NCBI RefSeq assembly: GCF_003611695.1
Contig: NZ_RAWE01000016.1
Span: 16,021 to 80,020 of the forward strand
Origin: Corallococcus carmarthensis
GTDB taxonomy: Bacteria; Myxococcota; Myxococcia; Myxococcales; Myxococcaceae
Length of the DNA stretch: 64,000 nucleotides
Direction: 5' to 3'
Shown here one piece after another: positions 17,674 through 25,851 of this stretch; within the stretch, counting starts at the first letter, position 1, and every line of letters begins with the position of its first letter. Under the pieces are notes generated by a model that did no database searches, was not told where the DNA came from, and was given only the letters and a program-made list of their open reading frames with translations. The translations under genes and the position numbers were made by a program.

Positions 17674-17915
17674 CGCGTTCGTGGCGTCTGGTTGGACTTT
17701 TCCGTCGAGCGCGGTGCGTCACGCGCGTGAAGCCAGACGGACCCAGGGAGTATTTGTTGCCCGTTCGTGACAGGACCTGCATCCAAGACAAGTTTGAGCG
17801 GAAAATTACGAGCAGATTAAACTGCGAGATCTTAATTTCCTGATCTCGCGCAACTCGCTGGGAGACGCCTGGATAATCGGGGCAGGAATCACAGCCGCCA
17901 CCGAGGAATCCCCGC
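17674..17915 (+). promoter_or_regulatory. AT-rich leader with 8-bp inverted repeat upstream of the lytic enzyme
   Basis: The gene-free stretch 17610-17915 holds the terminator above and then an unusually AT-rich patch (about 17790-17845), rare in this genome and therefore probably the promoter of the 17916 gene. Within it lies a perfect inverted repeat GCGAGATC (17824-17831) / GATCTCGC (17842-17849) with an AT-rich 10-nt centre, suited to a dimeric regulator or an RNA hairpin. I could not assign convincing -35 and -10 boxes. A GAGGAA ribosome-binding site lies seven bases before ATG 17916. Confidence 0.4.
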
Positions 17916-19499
17916 ATGAGCCTGAACGCGACCACGTCCCAGCGCACGAACTCTGTCTTCTCGAATCGTTCCCAGGCTGTGACGACGAGCGCGGTTCGCA
18001 GCACGAACCCGAACGCCATCTTGTCGCAGTACAAGCCCACGGGCGCCTCGGCGCGCACGGCGGCGCAGGACGGGCTGCAGCCGGGCGTGGCTGCGTCGAC
18101 GAAGATGGCGCAGACGGACCTGGCGCGGCTGCAGAAGTTCAAGGGCAACATCGAGGCGGCGGCCGCGAAGCACGGCCTTCCCCCGGCGCTCCTGGCGGCC
18201 ATCGCGAGCCGTGAGTCGCGCGCGGGCGCGGCGTTGGACCGCACGGGCCACGGCGACGGCGGCAACGGCTTTGGCGTGATGCAGGTGGATCACCGCTTCC
18301 ACACGACCAAGGGCGGCCCCACCAGCGCCGAGCACATCGACCAGGCGGCGGGCATCCTCAAGGGCTACGTCAACGACATGAAGAAGGCGCACCCGGACTG
18401 GTCCGAGGCGCAGCAGCTTCGTGGCGCGGTGGCGGCCTACAACTCCGGCCCCGGCAACGTCCGCACCCAGGCGGGCATGGACGTGGGCACCACGGGCAAT
18501 GACTACTCCAACGACGTGTGGGCGCGCGCGCAGGCGCTGGCGCCGCACTTCGGCGGTGCCGCGACCAACACCGGCACCAACACCAACACCCAGAACACCA
18601 CGCGCCCGGCGCAGACCGCCGACACCTTCGAGCCCGCGGGCACCAAGAAGCCGGCGACGAAGTGGAGCGCCGCGCCCTCGATGGACCAGGTGAAGGCGGG
18701 CGGCAACAACCTGCGCGAAGGCATGCAGGGCCCGGCGGTGAAGCAGATCCAGGAGATGCTGGGCGTCCCGGCGGACGGCAAGTTCGGCCCCGTGACGAAG
18801 AAGGCCGTGGAGGACTTCCAGCGGGCGAACGGCGTGAGGGCGGGCAGCAACGCGGGCCAGGTGGGCCCCGACACGTTCAAGGCGCTGCAGGGCAAGCGCC
18901 CCGGCAGCACCAACACCACCAACGGGACGAACAACACCCCGGGGACGAACAACACCCAGGGGACGAACAACAACGGCGCGGTGCTGGGCAACGGCGTCCG
19001 CATCAACACCAACGACCCCACGCTGAAGAAGCTGGCCACCTCGCGCCTGAACAACGGCCAGACGGGCTACTGCGTGCGCACCACGCTGGACAACATGAGC
19101 CGGCTGGGCATCCCGAACACGCCGGCGGCGACGGGCAACGACCCGAACAACCCGCGCGGCGGCATGGCGCAGATGCTGCGCAATGGCTGGGAGTCCATCC
19201 CGTTCCCGGGCGCCAAGCAGCAGGCCATCAAGAGCCCCTACGGCAACGCCACCGCGAACGTGGTGACGGCGGACCAGTACCGGAAGCTCGTGGCGGACGG
19301 GAAGGTTCCGGACGGCGCCATCATCTTCCAGTCCCGCCACGGCTGGGACTACAGCGGCGGCTCCAAGGGCAACGACATGGGCATCGTGCGCAACGGTGGC
19401 AAGACGACCCACAACTACCAGGACATGAGCTCCATCATCTACTCGGACTGCAAGGAGGTCGTCATCCTGGTCCCGAAGGGCGCCATCCAGCGCGACTGA
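17916..19499 (+). CDS. Goose-type lysozyme / PG-binding / C-terminal Cys-His domain protein
   Basis: A 527-residue probable peptidoglycan hydrolase with three modules. Residues 75-212 look like a GH23 goose-type lysozyme or lytic transglycosylase: AAKHGLPPALLAAIASRESR has the catalytic Glu (E100), followed by GDGGNGFGVMQVD and GAVAAYNSGPGNV. Residues about 262-326 are a PG_binding_1 domain (REGMQGPAVKQIQEMLGV, then DGKFGPVTKKAVEDFQ). After an NTTNGTNNTPGT-type linker, residues 360-527 hold a probable cysteine-peptidase or amidase-like domain with YCVRTTLDN (C386) and SRHGWDY (H475). The first 70 residues are Ser/Thr/Asn-rich with no signal peptide, unusual for a cell-wall enzyme. A linker at 234-242 reads TADTFEPAG. 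It may cleave glycan strands and peptide stems of prey or self. ATG 17916 has a GAGGAA ribosome-binding site. Confidence 0.82.
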   Translation: MSLNATTSQRTNSVFSNRSQAVTTSAVRSTNPNAILSQYKPTGASARTAAQDGLQPGVAASTKMAQTDLARLQKFKGNIEAAAAKHGLPPALLAAIASRESRAGAALDRTGHGDGGNGFGVMQVDHRFHTTKGGPTSAEHIDQAAGILKGYVNDMKKAHPDWSEAQQLRGAVAAYNSGPGNVRTQAGMDVGTTGNDYSNDVWARAQALAPHFGGAATNTGTNTNTQNTTRPAQTADTFEPAGTKKPATKWSAAPSMDQVKAGGNNLREGMQGPAVKQIQEMLGVPADGKFGPVTKKAVEDFQRANGVRAGSNAGQVGPDTFKALQGKRPGSTNTTNGTNNTPGTNNTQGTNNNGAVLGNGVRINTNDPTLKKLATSRLNNGQTGYCVRTTLDNMSRLGIPNTPAATGNDPNNPRGGMAQMLRNGWESIPFPGAKQQAIKSPYGNATANVVTADQYRKLVADGKVPDGAIIFQSRHGWDYSGGSKGNDMGIVRNGGKTTHNYQDMSSIIYSDCKEVVILVPKGAIQRD

Positions 19500-19506
19500 T
19501 GATGGC

Positions 19507-21102
19507 CTAGTGGGACGTGTCCACGGCCCGGTCCGGCAACGGGCCGGGCTTCTTCATGAAGACGATGAGGAAGGACGCGGCGAGGAAGGAGAGGGCCAGG
19601 AACAGGAAGCCGCTGTTGAAGGCCTTCACCAACGCCTGTTCGCTGATGCGGTGCTGGAGGACCGCGAGCGCGGCGGAGTCCGGCGCGAAGAGGTGGCTGC
19701 CCGGGCCGCCCTTCAGCGTGGCGAGCTGTTCCTGGACCCAGGGGTTGTACGCGTCCACGTGCGACGTGATGGCGGCGTAGGCGCGGTGGGACTCGCGGTC
19801 CAGCAGGGTGCTCATCCACGCGGTGCCGATGGAGGCACCCAGTTCCCGGGTGAGGCTGAAGAGGGCGGTGCCGCCCGGCCGCTGGGACGCGGGCAGGGCG
19901 GTGACGGCGAGGAAGGTGAGCGGGACGAAGCCGAACCCCGTTCCCACCGCGCGGATGAACAGCGGCGTCACCAGCGCGGGCAGGTCCGCCTGGGGCGTCA
20001 GGTGGGCGTTGAGCCACAGGCTGGTGAAGATGCCGGTGTTGGCCACCACCAGCAGCAGGCGCGGATCCACCCGCGTCACCAGCCGGCCGGCCAGCGGGAA
20101 GATGAGCAGTTGGATCCAACTGCCGAAGAGGAACACCCGGCCGATGTCGATCGCCTTGTAGTGCATCACCGTGCCGCAATAGAGCGACAGCAGCAGCGAC
20201 CCCGCGAAGATGGCGGTGCCCACCAGGAAGTTGAGCGCCGTCGCCGCGGAGTAGGCCCGGTTGAGGAAGATGCGCAGCTCCACCACCGGGTGGCGCGTCT
20301 CCAGTTCATGGCTGACGAAGCCCACCAGGCTGATGCCCGCCACCGCCGCGAGCAGGGTGATGGTGGCGCTTTCGAACCAGCCCTCGCGGTTGCCCTCCTC
20401 CAGCACGTACTGGAGCGACACCATGCCCACCGCGAGCAGTCCGATGCCCAGGCGGTCCACCGGCGCGCGCTCCGCCACGAAGCCCGGCTGATGGATGTGC
20501 CGCCACGCCACCCACGCGGCGAACAGGCCGAAGGGGACGTTGATGAGGAAGATCCAGTGCCAGCTGGACAGGTCGATGAGGTAGCCGCCCAGCGTGGGCC
20601 CCAGGAGCGGTCCGGTGATGGCGCCCAGGCCGAACAGCGCCCCGGCCATGCCGTGCTGCCGCTCCGGATAGCGGGAGAACAGCACGCTCTGCGACGTGGG
20701 GATGATGGCGCCGCCGCCCAGGCCCTGGAGGATGCGGAACACCACCAGCGACAGCAGGTTCCAGGACAGGCCGCACAGCACGCTGGCCGCGGTGAAGATG
20801 AGGATGGACGCCGTGTAGTAGCGCCGGAAGCCGAAGCGCTTCAGCAGCCAGCCCGACAGCGGGATGATGGTGATGTTCGCCATCGCGTACGCGGTGGACA
20901 CCCAGGCGATCTGATCCAACGGCGTGCCGAAGCTCGCGCGGATGTCGTTGAGCGCCACGTTGACGATGGAGATGTCCAGGAAGGCCATCAGCCCGGCGAA
21001 CATCGCGCCCGCGGTGATGAGGGTCTTGTTCCCCTGGAGCAGCGTGGCCTCGTCTCCGGCCGGAGCAGGGGCCGGAGCAGGGAGTCTGGCGGCGGCGCTC
21101 AT
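19507..21102 (-). CDS. DHA2-family drug:H+ antiporter (EmrB/QacA type)
   Basis: A 531-residue MFS transporter with about 14 transmembrane helices. DHA2 signatures include LDISIVNVALNDIRASF (motif D1), WVSTAYAMANITIIPLSGWL, RRYYTASILIFTAASVLCGL and the motif C-like GLGAITGPLLGPTLGGYL. It would form the inner-membrane pump of an EmrAB-TolC-like tripartite exporter with the membrane-fusion protein encoded immediately upstream; ATG 21102 overlaps that gene's TGA (ATGA). The longer frame beginning at 21387 is spurious. It is the last gene of the tetR-hlyD-MFS operon and ends seven bp from the convergent lytic-enzyme gene. The substrate is unknown; lipophilic drugs or a secondary metabolite are likely. 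Confidence 0.92.
   Translation of the reverse strand: MSAAARLPAPAPAPAGDEATLLQGNKTLITAGAMFAGLMAFLDISIVNVALNDIRASFGTPLDQIAWVSTAYAMANITIIPLSGWLLKRFGFRRYYTASILIFTAASVLCGLSWNLLSLVVFRILQGLGGGAIIPTSQSVLFSRYPERQHGMAGALFGLGAITGPLLGPTLGGYLIDLSSWHWIFLINVPFGLFAAWVAWRHIHQPGFVAERAPVDRLGIGLLAVGMVSLQYVLEEGNREGWFESATITLLAAVAGISLVGFVSHELETRHPVVELRIFLNRAYSAATALNFLVGTAIFAGSLLLSLYCGTVMHYKAIDIGRVFLFGSWIQLLIFPLAGRLVTRVDPRLLLVVANTGIFTSLWLNAHLTPQADLPALVTPLFIRAVGTGFGFVPLTFLAVTALPASQRPGGTALFSLTRELGASIGTAWMSTLLDRESHRAYAAITSHVDAYNPWVQEQLATLKGGPGSHLFAPDSAALAVLQHRISEQALVKAFNSGFLFLALSFLAASFLIVFMKKPGPLPDRAVDTSH
19524..19546 (+). terminator. Hairpin downstream of the lytic-enzyme gene
   Basis: Seven-bp arms CGGCCCG (19524-19530) and CGGGCCG (19540-19546) around a 9-nt loop, followed on the plus strand by GGCTTCTTC. 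It lies within the 3' end of the convergent MFS coding sequence, 25 bp after the stop at 19499. Confidence 0.4.
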
Positions 21103-22319
21103 GGCGCGTCCGTGTAGACAGTGGCCTCGGCGCTCATGCCCGGACGCAGCTCCACGTCCGGCGTGCCGTCCAGGCGGATGAGCACCGGCACGCGCTGGAC
21201 GACCTTCACGAAGTTGCCGCTGGCGTTGTCCGGCGGCAGCAGCGCGAAGCGGGAACCGGTGCCGTGCGACAAGCTCTCCACGTGCCCGTCGAACTCGCGC
21301 CGCCCGAACATGTCGAAGCGCACCCGCGCCCGCTGGCCGGGCTGCACGCGCTCCAGCTGGTCCTCCTTGAAGTTCGCCACCACCCACACGTCGTCGCGCG
21401 GGACGATGGCCATCAGCGACCGCTCCGGGCCCACCGTCTGGCCTTCCTCCACCGAGCGGCGCGACACCACCCCGGCCCGCGCCGCGCGCACCGTGGTGTA
21501 GGAGAGGTTGAGCTCCGCCATCCGGACCGAGGCCTCCGCCTGCTGCACGCGGGCCTCCGCCAGGGCCACCGCCGCGCGCGATGAGGCCAGCTGCTCCTCC
21601 GTCGTCCGCGCGGCCGTCAGGCGCCCCTGCGCCAGCGTCACGCCGCCCGAGGAGCCCGTGAGGGCCGCGGTCGCGGACAGCCGGCGCGCGCGGGCCTGCT
21701 CCAGCTGTGCGTCCGCCGCGTCCAGCTCCGTCTGGCGCAGGTCCACGTCCGCCTGGGCCAGGGCCTGCTGTTCGAAGAGGGACCGGGCGCGGCCCAGGTT
21801 CGTGGCCGCGAAGGCCTGGCGCGACACGGCGGCGGCGACCTCCGCGTCCGCCTGGGTGATGGCGGCCTTCGCGGCCTCCCGCGTGGACGTGGCGGACGTG
21901 AGCCCGCCTTCCGCCTGGGTGAGGGACGCGGGCGCGGTCCTTTCGGTGAGGGCCAGCGCCGCCTTCGCGCTGTCGGCGGAGGCTCGCGCGGCCATCAGGT
22001 CCGCCTTCGCCGCGGCCAGCCGGGCGGCGAAGTCCTCCGGATCCAGCTCCACCAGCACGTCGCCCGCGGCCACGCGCTGGTTGTCCACCACCGGCACGCG
22101 GCGCACCTGCCCGGCCACGCGCGCGGCCACGTTCATCACCCGGCCCTCCACCTGCGCGTCGTCCGTCGTCTGCTGACCCAGGTGCAGGAGCGTCCAGCCT
22201 CCAGCGAGGAGCCCCACGCCCACCGCCAGCCCACCCATGAGCAGCGGCGTGCGGCGGCGCTCCTTCACGGCGGGCGCGGCGGGCGCGTCAGCGGAGGGGA
22301 GGGTGGCCACGGCGCTCAT
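21099..22319 (-). CDS. HlyD/EmrA-family membrane-fusion protein
   Basis: A 406-residue periplasmic adaptor with one N-terminal transmembrane helix (about 26-46), the biotinyl-lipoyl hairpin start TTDDAQVEGRVMNVAARVAG (about 51-70), DPEDFAARLAAAKADLMAA entering a long alpha-helical coiled-coil hairpin rich in Ala and Gln (about 100-270), then LNLSYTTVRAARAGVVSRRS (second lipoyl half, about 276-295) and the beta-barrel NFKEDQLERVQPGQRARVRF. It would link the MFS pump to an outer-membrane TolC-like channel, which is not encoded in the window. Both ends overlap neighbours by four bases (ATGA), so tetR, this gene and the pump form one translationally coupled operon. Confidence 0.92.
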   Translation of the reverse strand: MSAVATLPSADAPAAPAVKERRRTPLLMGGLAVGVGLLAGGWTLLHLGQQTTDDAQVEGRVMNVAARVAGQVRRVPVVDNQRVAAGDVLVELDPEDFAARLAAAKADLMAARASADSAKAALALTERTAPASLTQAEGGLTSATSTREAAKAAITQADAEVAAAVSRQAFAATNLGRARSLFEQQALAQADVDLRQTELDAADAQLEQARARRLSATAALTGSSGGVTLAQGRLTAARTTEEQLASSRAAVALAEARVQQAEASVRMAELNLSYTTVRAARAGVVSRRSVEEGQTVGPERSLMAIVPRDDVWVVANFKEDQLERVQPGQRARVRFDMFGRREFDGHVESLSHGTGSRFALLPPDNASGNFVKVVQRVPVLIRLDGTPDVELRPGMSAEATVYTDAP

Positions 22320-22900
22320 GGGCCCTCCTTCGTCAGCAGCTCCGCGCCCAGCTTCTTCGCCGCGTCCAGGAACTCGTCGCCCAGCTTCGTGCCACGCACG
22401 GCGCGCGACAGCGACAGCGCGCCGTACATGAGCGCGATGGCGGCCAGCGCCTTCTCCCGGCGCCGCGCCCCCGAAGGCAGCAGCTCCGCGTATGACTGGA
22501 TGAACTCCTGGAGCTCCGCCTCCAGCGCGCCCCGGTAGGGCTCACCCGTGCGCGACACCTCCGCGGTGATGCTGGGCAGGGGACAGGTGGGCGTGACGGC
22601 GTCGCGGTGCTTGCGCGACAGGTAGCGCTCCAGCACCTTCAGCGCGGGCGCCTCCGGCGCGTCCTCCTTCGCCTTGCGCAGGAGCGCGTTCCACACCGTG
22701 CGGGCGGTCCCCCGGATGGTCTCCGTGAACAGGTGCTCCTTCGAATCGAAGTGCCCGTAGAAGCCGCCCACCGTGAGCCCGGCGCCCTTCATCACGTCCA
22801 TGATGGAGCTCGCCTGGATGCCACGCTCCAGCAGCAACGTGGCGGCGGACGCGAGGATGGCGTCGTGCGACTTCTGCTTCTGCTCCGTCTTCTGGGTCAT
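22316..22900 (-). CDS. TetR-family regulator of the efflux operon
   Basis: A 194-residue repressor-type regulator. The HTH lies at about 10-55 (SHDAILASAATLLLERGIQA, then VMKGAGLTVGGFYGHFDSKE with recognition helix VGGFYGHF), followed by a helical ligand domain. ATG 22900 is chosen because the TetR fold begins right after it; the frame extending to 22933 reads through the operator. No ribosome-binding site precedes it and the ATG lies inside a large palindrome, so the mRNA may be leaderless. It heads the hlyD-MFS operon and very likely autorepresses it, with derepression by a pump substrate. Confidence 0.9.
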   Translation of the reverse strand: MTQKTEQKQKSHDAILASAATLLLERGIQASSIMDVMKGAGLTVGGFYGHFDSKEHLFTETIRGTARTVWNALLRKAKEDAPEAPALKVLERYLSRKHRDAVTPTCPLPSITAEVSRTGEPYRGALEAELQEFIQSYAELLPSGARRREKALAAIALMYGALSLSRAVRGTKLGDEFLDAAKKLGAELLTKEGP

Positions 22901-22939
22901 GATGGATGATGGTAGTAATATTTCGACCATCATCCGTCA
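22900..22939. promoter_or_regulatory. Large palindromic operator/promoter of the tetR efflux operon
   Basis: Perfect 10-bp arms GGATGATGGT (22904-22913) and ACCATCATCC (22926-22935), extended by TGA/TCA after one mismatch to span 22900-22939, surround an AT-rich 12-bp centre. On the minus strand TTGACG (22940-22935) could be a -35 box with TACTAC (22917-22912) 17 bp away as a weak -10 box, placing the RNA start a few bases before the tetR ATG. The arrangement suits TetR binding directly over the promoter. Confidence 0.65.
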
Positions 22940-22957
22940 AGGCGGCCCGCCCGGGGC

Positions 22958-24151
22958 CTACTTCTTCTTCTTGCGCGAGCCGTCCTCGTAGAAGGCCTCG
23001 TCCTCCACCAGCCCGCCGTCGGGGTCCCAGCGCTTGCGCTCGGTGACGCGGCCCTTGGACCACTGCGAGTCCTCGATGAGGGTGCCGTTCTCCGCCCACA
23101 CCTGGCGGCGGCCTTCCGCGTCACCCTTCATGTAGTGCTCGCGGCTCCAGGTGCCGCCGTCCGGCAGGAAGCTCTCCGTCACGCCGTCGGGCACGAAGCT
23201 GTAGCGGCCTTCGATGGCGGCCAGGTTCTGCCGCTCGCGCAGCGAGCCGTCGTCCTCGAAGGTGGAGTCCACCGCGCGGTCTCCCGTCGCGACGAACTCG
23301 TGCTTGCGCTCGCCGTTCTGGAAGTACTCCACGCGCTTCACCTGCTTGCGGTCCTTCCAGGTGACGACGTTCATCTTGCCGCCATCCTTGAAGAACTCCG
23401 TCTCGTCGCCCTCCTTCTGGCCCTTGACCCAGGTGGTGGAGCGGAGGGCCTTCCCGTCGGCGTACTGCGTGCTCACGCCGTCGAGCACGCCCGCGGAGAA
23501 CGCGTTCGTCGCGGTGCGCTGCCCGTCCTTGTCGAAGCTCTCCGTCACGCCTTCGCGCCGCCCGTTCTTCAGCGGGATGACGGAGCGCTTCTGTCCGTTC
23601 GAATGGAAGAACACGAGCGGCGAGGGCCCCTTCCAGACACAGTCCTTCAGGCCCGCCTCCCACGACGACTGCAGGCCGCAGCCCGCCTTGGTGAGCCGCC
23701 CGGTCTCGTCGTAGTCCGCGAAGGTGCTCTTGTCGTCCTCCGGCTGCCGGTCCACGCGCCGGGACACCTTGCCGTTGGGGTGGTAGCGCAGCTCCTCGCC
23801 CCGCGGGTTGTCGTCCGCATACTGCGCGGTCTCCACCAGCCGGCCCTCCTCGTAGCGCTTGAAGCCGCCCTGCCGCTTGCCGGCGCGGTACTCCTGCTCC
23901 ACGGCGCGGCCGTCGGACCAGCGGCGCACCTCCCAGCCGTCCTGCTTGCCGTTCTTGAACGAGACGGTGTGTGTCTCCTTCTTCGTGTCCTCGTCCACGC
24001 AGCGCACGGTGCCGGTGAGGTTCGCGGTGGAGTTGCCGTTGTCCAGGTTGATGGACTGGCCCTGGAACGAGCAGCGCTCGATGGCCCACGCGGGCGCGGA
24101 GAAGAGGGGCACGGACAGCACGAGGAGACGCATCACGGAAGGCGCGCGCAT
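22958..24151 (-). CDS. Exported MORN-repeat protein (YwqK-like)
   Basis: A 397-residue protein with a signal peptide (about 1-23, ending APAWA before IERCSF). The rest is a chain of about 23-residue MORN-variant (PF07661-like) repeats: YRAGKRQGGFKRYEEGRLVE, YADDNPRGEELRYHPNGKV, LKNGRREGVTESFDKDGQR, WVKGQKEGDETEFFKDGGK, MKGDAEGRRQVWAENGTLI. Such proteins are often auto-annotated as 'toxin-antitoxin system YwqK antitoxin', but here a periplasmic or surface scaffold is more sensible. Cysteines (CSF, VRC, AGC, DCV) could form disulfides. It ends in KKKK. ATG 24151 is used, with an in-frame alternative at 24133. It lies between the efflux operon and the C39-like protease gene on the same strand. 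Confidence 0.78.
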   Translation of the reverse strand: MRAPSVMRLLVLSVPLFSAPAWAIERCSFQGQSINLDNGNSTANLTGTVRCVDEDTKKETHTVSFKNGKQDGWEVRRWSDGRAVEQEYRAGKRQGGFKRYEEGRLVETAQYADDNPRGEELRYHPNGKVSRRVDRQPEDDKSTFADYDETGRLTKAGCGLQSSWEAGLKDCVWKGPSPLVFFHSNGQKRSVIPLKNGRREGVTESFDKDGQRTATNAFSAGVLDGVSTQYADGKALRSTTWVKGQKEGDETEFFKDGGKMNVVTWKDRKQVKRVEYFQNGERKHEFVATGDRAVDSTFEDDGSLRERQNLAAIEGRYSFVPDGVTESFLPDGGTWSREHYMKGDAEGRRQVWAENGTLIEDSQWSKGRVTERKRWDPDGGLVEDEAFYEDGSRKKKK

Positions 24152-24281
24152 GGAGGACTCACGGGCAATGGGGATGGGCCACCGTAGCAGCCGTGAGGCC
24201 AGGGGCCCTGGAACGACTTCCGGGCCCACACCCGCCATGTGCATGGCGAGGGGGCCCGGACGGATGCAGCGAGGCGAAGGG

Positions 24282-25664
24282 CTATTCGAAGGTCCAGGCG
24301 AGGCGGCCCTGGCCCGGGCCGATGCGGGTGTTGCCGGCCGCGATGTCGCTGCCGCGCACCCAGCCCGTCCTGCCGTCCATGGGGTCGGTGACCAGGTACT
24401 CGCGGTTGGCACCCTGGCCGCGCGCGTCGGACATCACCATCGCGTGGCCGCCGCCGCCGTTCCAGAGGACGGCGAAGGGCACGTCCACGCCGTCGCGCAG
24501 CAGCCGGTCCGCGCGGTCCAGCGCGCCCTGCCGCGCCTGGGGCGTGTCGGCGATCGTCTGGGTGGCGTAGGTGCGGTTGCTGTTGGGGCTGACGCCCCGG
24601 TTGAACATGTCCCGCATGGCGTCCGGAGAGACGCCCAGGCTGTCTCCGGTGCCGCCCTGGCGGGGCCGCGCGATGCCGTTCCCGCGCTCCAGCACGCGCC
24701 GCTGCTCGCGGCCGATGTTCGTGTTCGCATCCAGGCTGTGGATGGGCTCGCGGTGCATCCGGCGCGCGTAGATGGGGTCCGCGTCCGCGTGGGCGATCTG
24801 CGCCGCCGTGGGGGCGCACGAGTCGTCGAAGCGCTGCTGGAGCGCGCGCGAGCCCGCGTTCACGTCGATGGCGGTGGACTGGTCGATGAGCGTCTGTCGC
24901 GGGGTGCCCGCGATGTCCCGCCCGAAGCGCGCCACGTCGTCCATCTCCCGGGTCGTGTCCCCGAAGGCGTTGCGCACGCGGTCCAGGACGCCGGGCGACG
25001 CCAGCTCCTGGTTGCGCGCACCCACGGCCTTGAGGATGAGCGCGCGCTCCGTCTGCACGTCCGCGTTGGGCACCGGCTGGCCGTCGCGCGTGCCCGCGTT
25101 GCGCAGGGTGCCCTGGAGCGCGGTGAAGTCCTCGCCCGTCATGCCCACGATGGCGCTCGCCGCGGCCCGTGCCTGGGCCGGGCCCAGGATGCCTTCCTGG
25201 CCGGCGGCGCCGGTGCCGCGAGGCTCCGCCACACCGCGCGTCAGCGTCTCCACTGTGTCCACGCTCAGCCGGGCCGGACGCGCGGCCTGCATCGCGGACA
25301 GGTCCAGGTACGTGCGCGTGGCGCGGTCCGCGTTGGGCGTGTTGAGGACGTGCTGGTTCAGGAACTGCGTGGCGCGCGCGCGCTCGGGCGCGGGCATCGT
25401 GGAGAGGCGGGCCTGGAGGGCGGTGTTGGTCTCCGGCTGCAGCGGCTCCGCGCGCGTGCTGGCGGCGCGCGCGGCCGGCTGCGTGGTGGCGGGAGGCGTC
25501 GCGCGCTGCGCCCCGCCCCGGCGTCCAATCTCACCGGCGTCCGCCTGGAAGGTGTCGTTGGTGGCGTAGCCCCGCGCCGGAGCAATGGGCGCGCGCGGCG
25601 CGACGGGCTGCGCATCGGGCAGGCGCGTCTGCGGGACACCAGCGGACGGAATGCGGACGGTCAC
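24282..25664 (-). CDS. Leaderless C39-like (papain-fold) cysteine protease candidate
   Basis: A 460-residue protein starting at GTG 25664 after a GAGGGGGAA ribosome-binding site; the frame to 25796 is spurious. Residues 1-75 are Pro/Ala/Arg-rich with no signal peptide and contain YATNDTFQADAG (33-44). Residues 80-260 are helical and unassigned. The C-terminal domain has the catalytic pattern of peptidase C39-like papain folds: DDSCAPTAAQIAHA (C283), NGGGGHAMVMSDA (H407) and YLVTDPMDGRTGWVRGSDI (D427). It would cleave peptide or isopeptide bonds. The leaderless layout resembles that of the lysozyme-like, helical-repeat and subtilase genes nearby. An effector-type protease is one inference; an intracellular maturation protease is another. 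Confidence 0.72.
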   Translation of the reverse strand: MTVRIPSAGVPQTRLPDAQPVAPRAPIAPARGYATNDTFQADAGEIGRRGGAQRATPPATTQPAARAASTRAEPLQPETNTALQARLSTMPAPERARATQFLNQHVLNTPNADRATRTYLDLSAMQAARPARLSVDTVETLTRGVAEPRGTGAAGQEGILGPAQARAAASAIVGMTGEDFTALQGTLRNAGTRDGQPVPNADVQTERALILKAVGARNQELASPGVLDRVRNAFGDTTREMDDVARFGRDIAGTPRQTLIDQSTAIDVNAGSRALQQRFDDSCAPTAAQIAHADADPIYARRMHREPIHSLDANTNIGREQRRVLERGNGIARPRQGGTGDSLGVSPDAMRDMFNRGVSPNSNRTYATQTIADTPQARQGALDRADRLLRDGVDVPFAVLWNGGGGHAMVMSDARGQGANREYLVTDPMDGRTGWVRGSDIAAGNTRIGPGQGRLAWTFE

Positions 25665-25851
25665 GGACTTCCCCCTCAACGTGAAGCAATGGCTCCCGGA
25701 TTGTCTCACGGCACCCCGGGGAAGTTGCGTCTGAAGCGGAAAAAACCTCTTTCCCTGTGTGTGTTGAAGGCCTACCCGGAGGGGACAGGGATTCACGAAC
25801 AGTGCGTGTCAGCGCCTGTAGAGTCGGGGTTCGCGACGACCGGGGGACTTC

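Noticed and set aside
22958..24151. Toxin-antitoxin 'YwqK antitoxin' label for the MORN protein
   Set aside because: The label stems from the repeat family name; the protein has a signal peptide and no toxin partner was identified.
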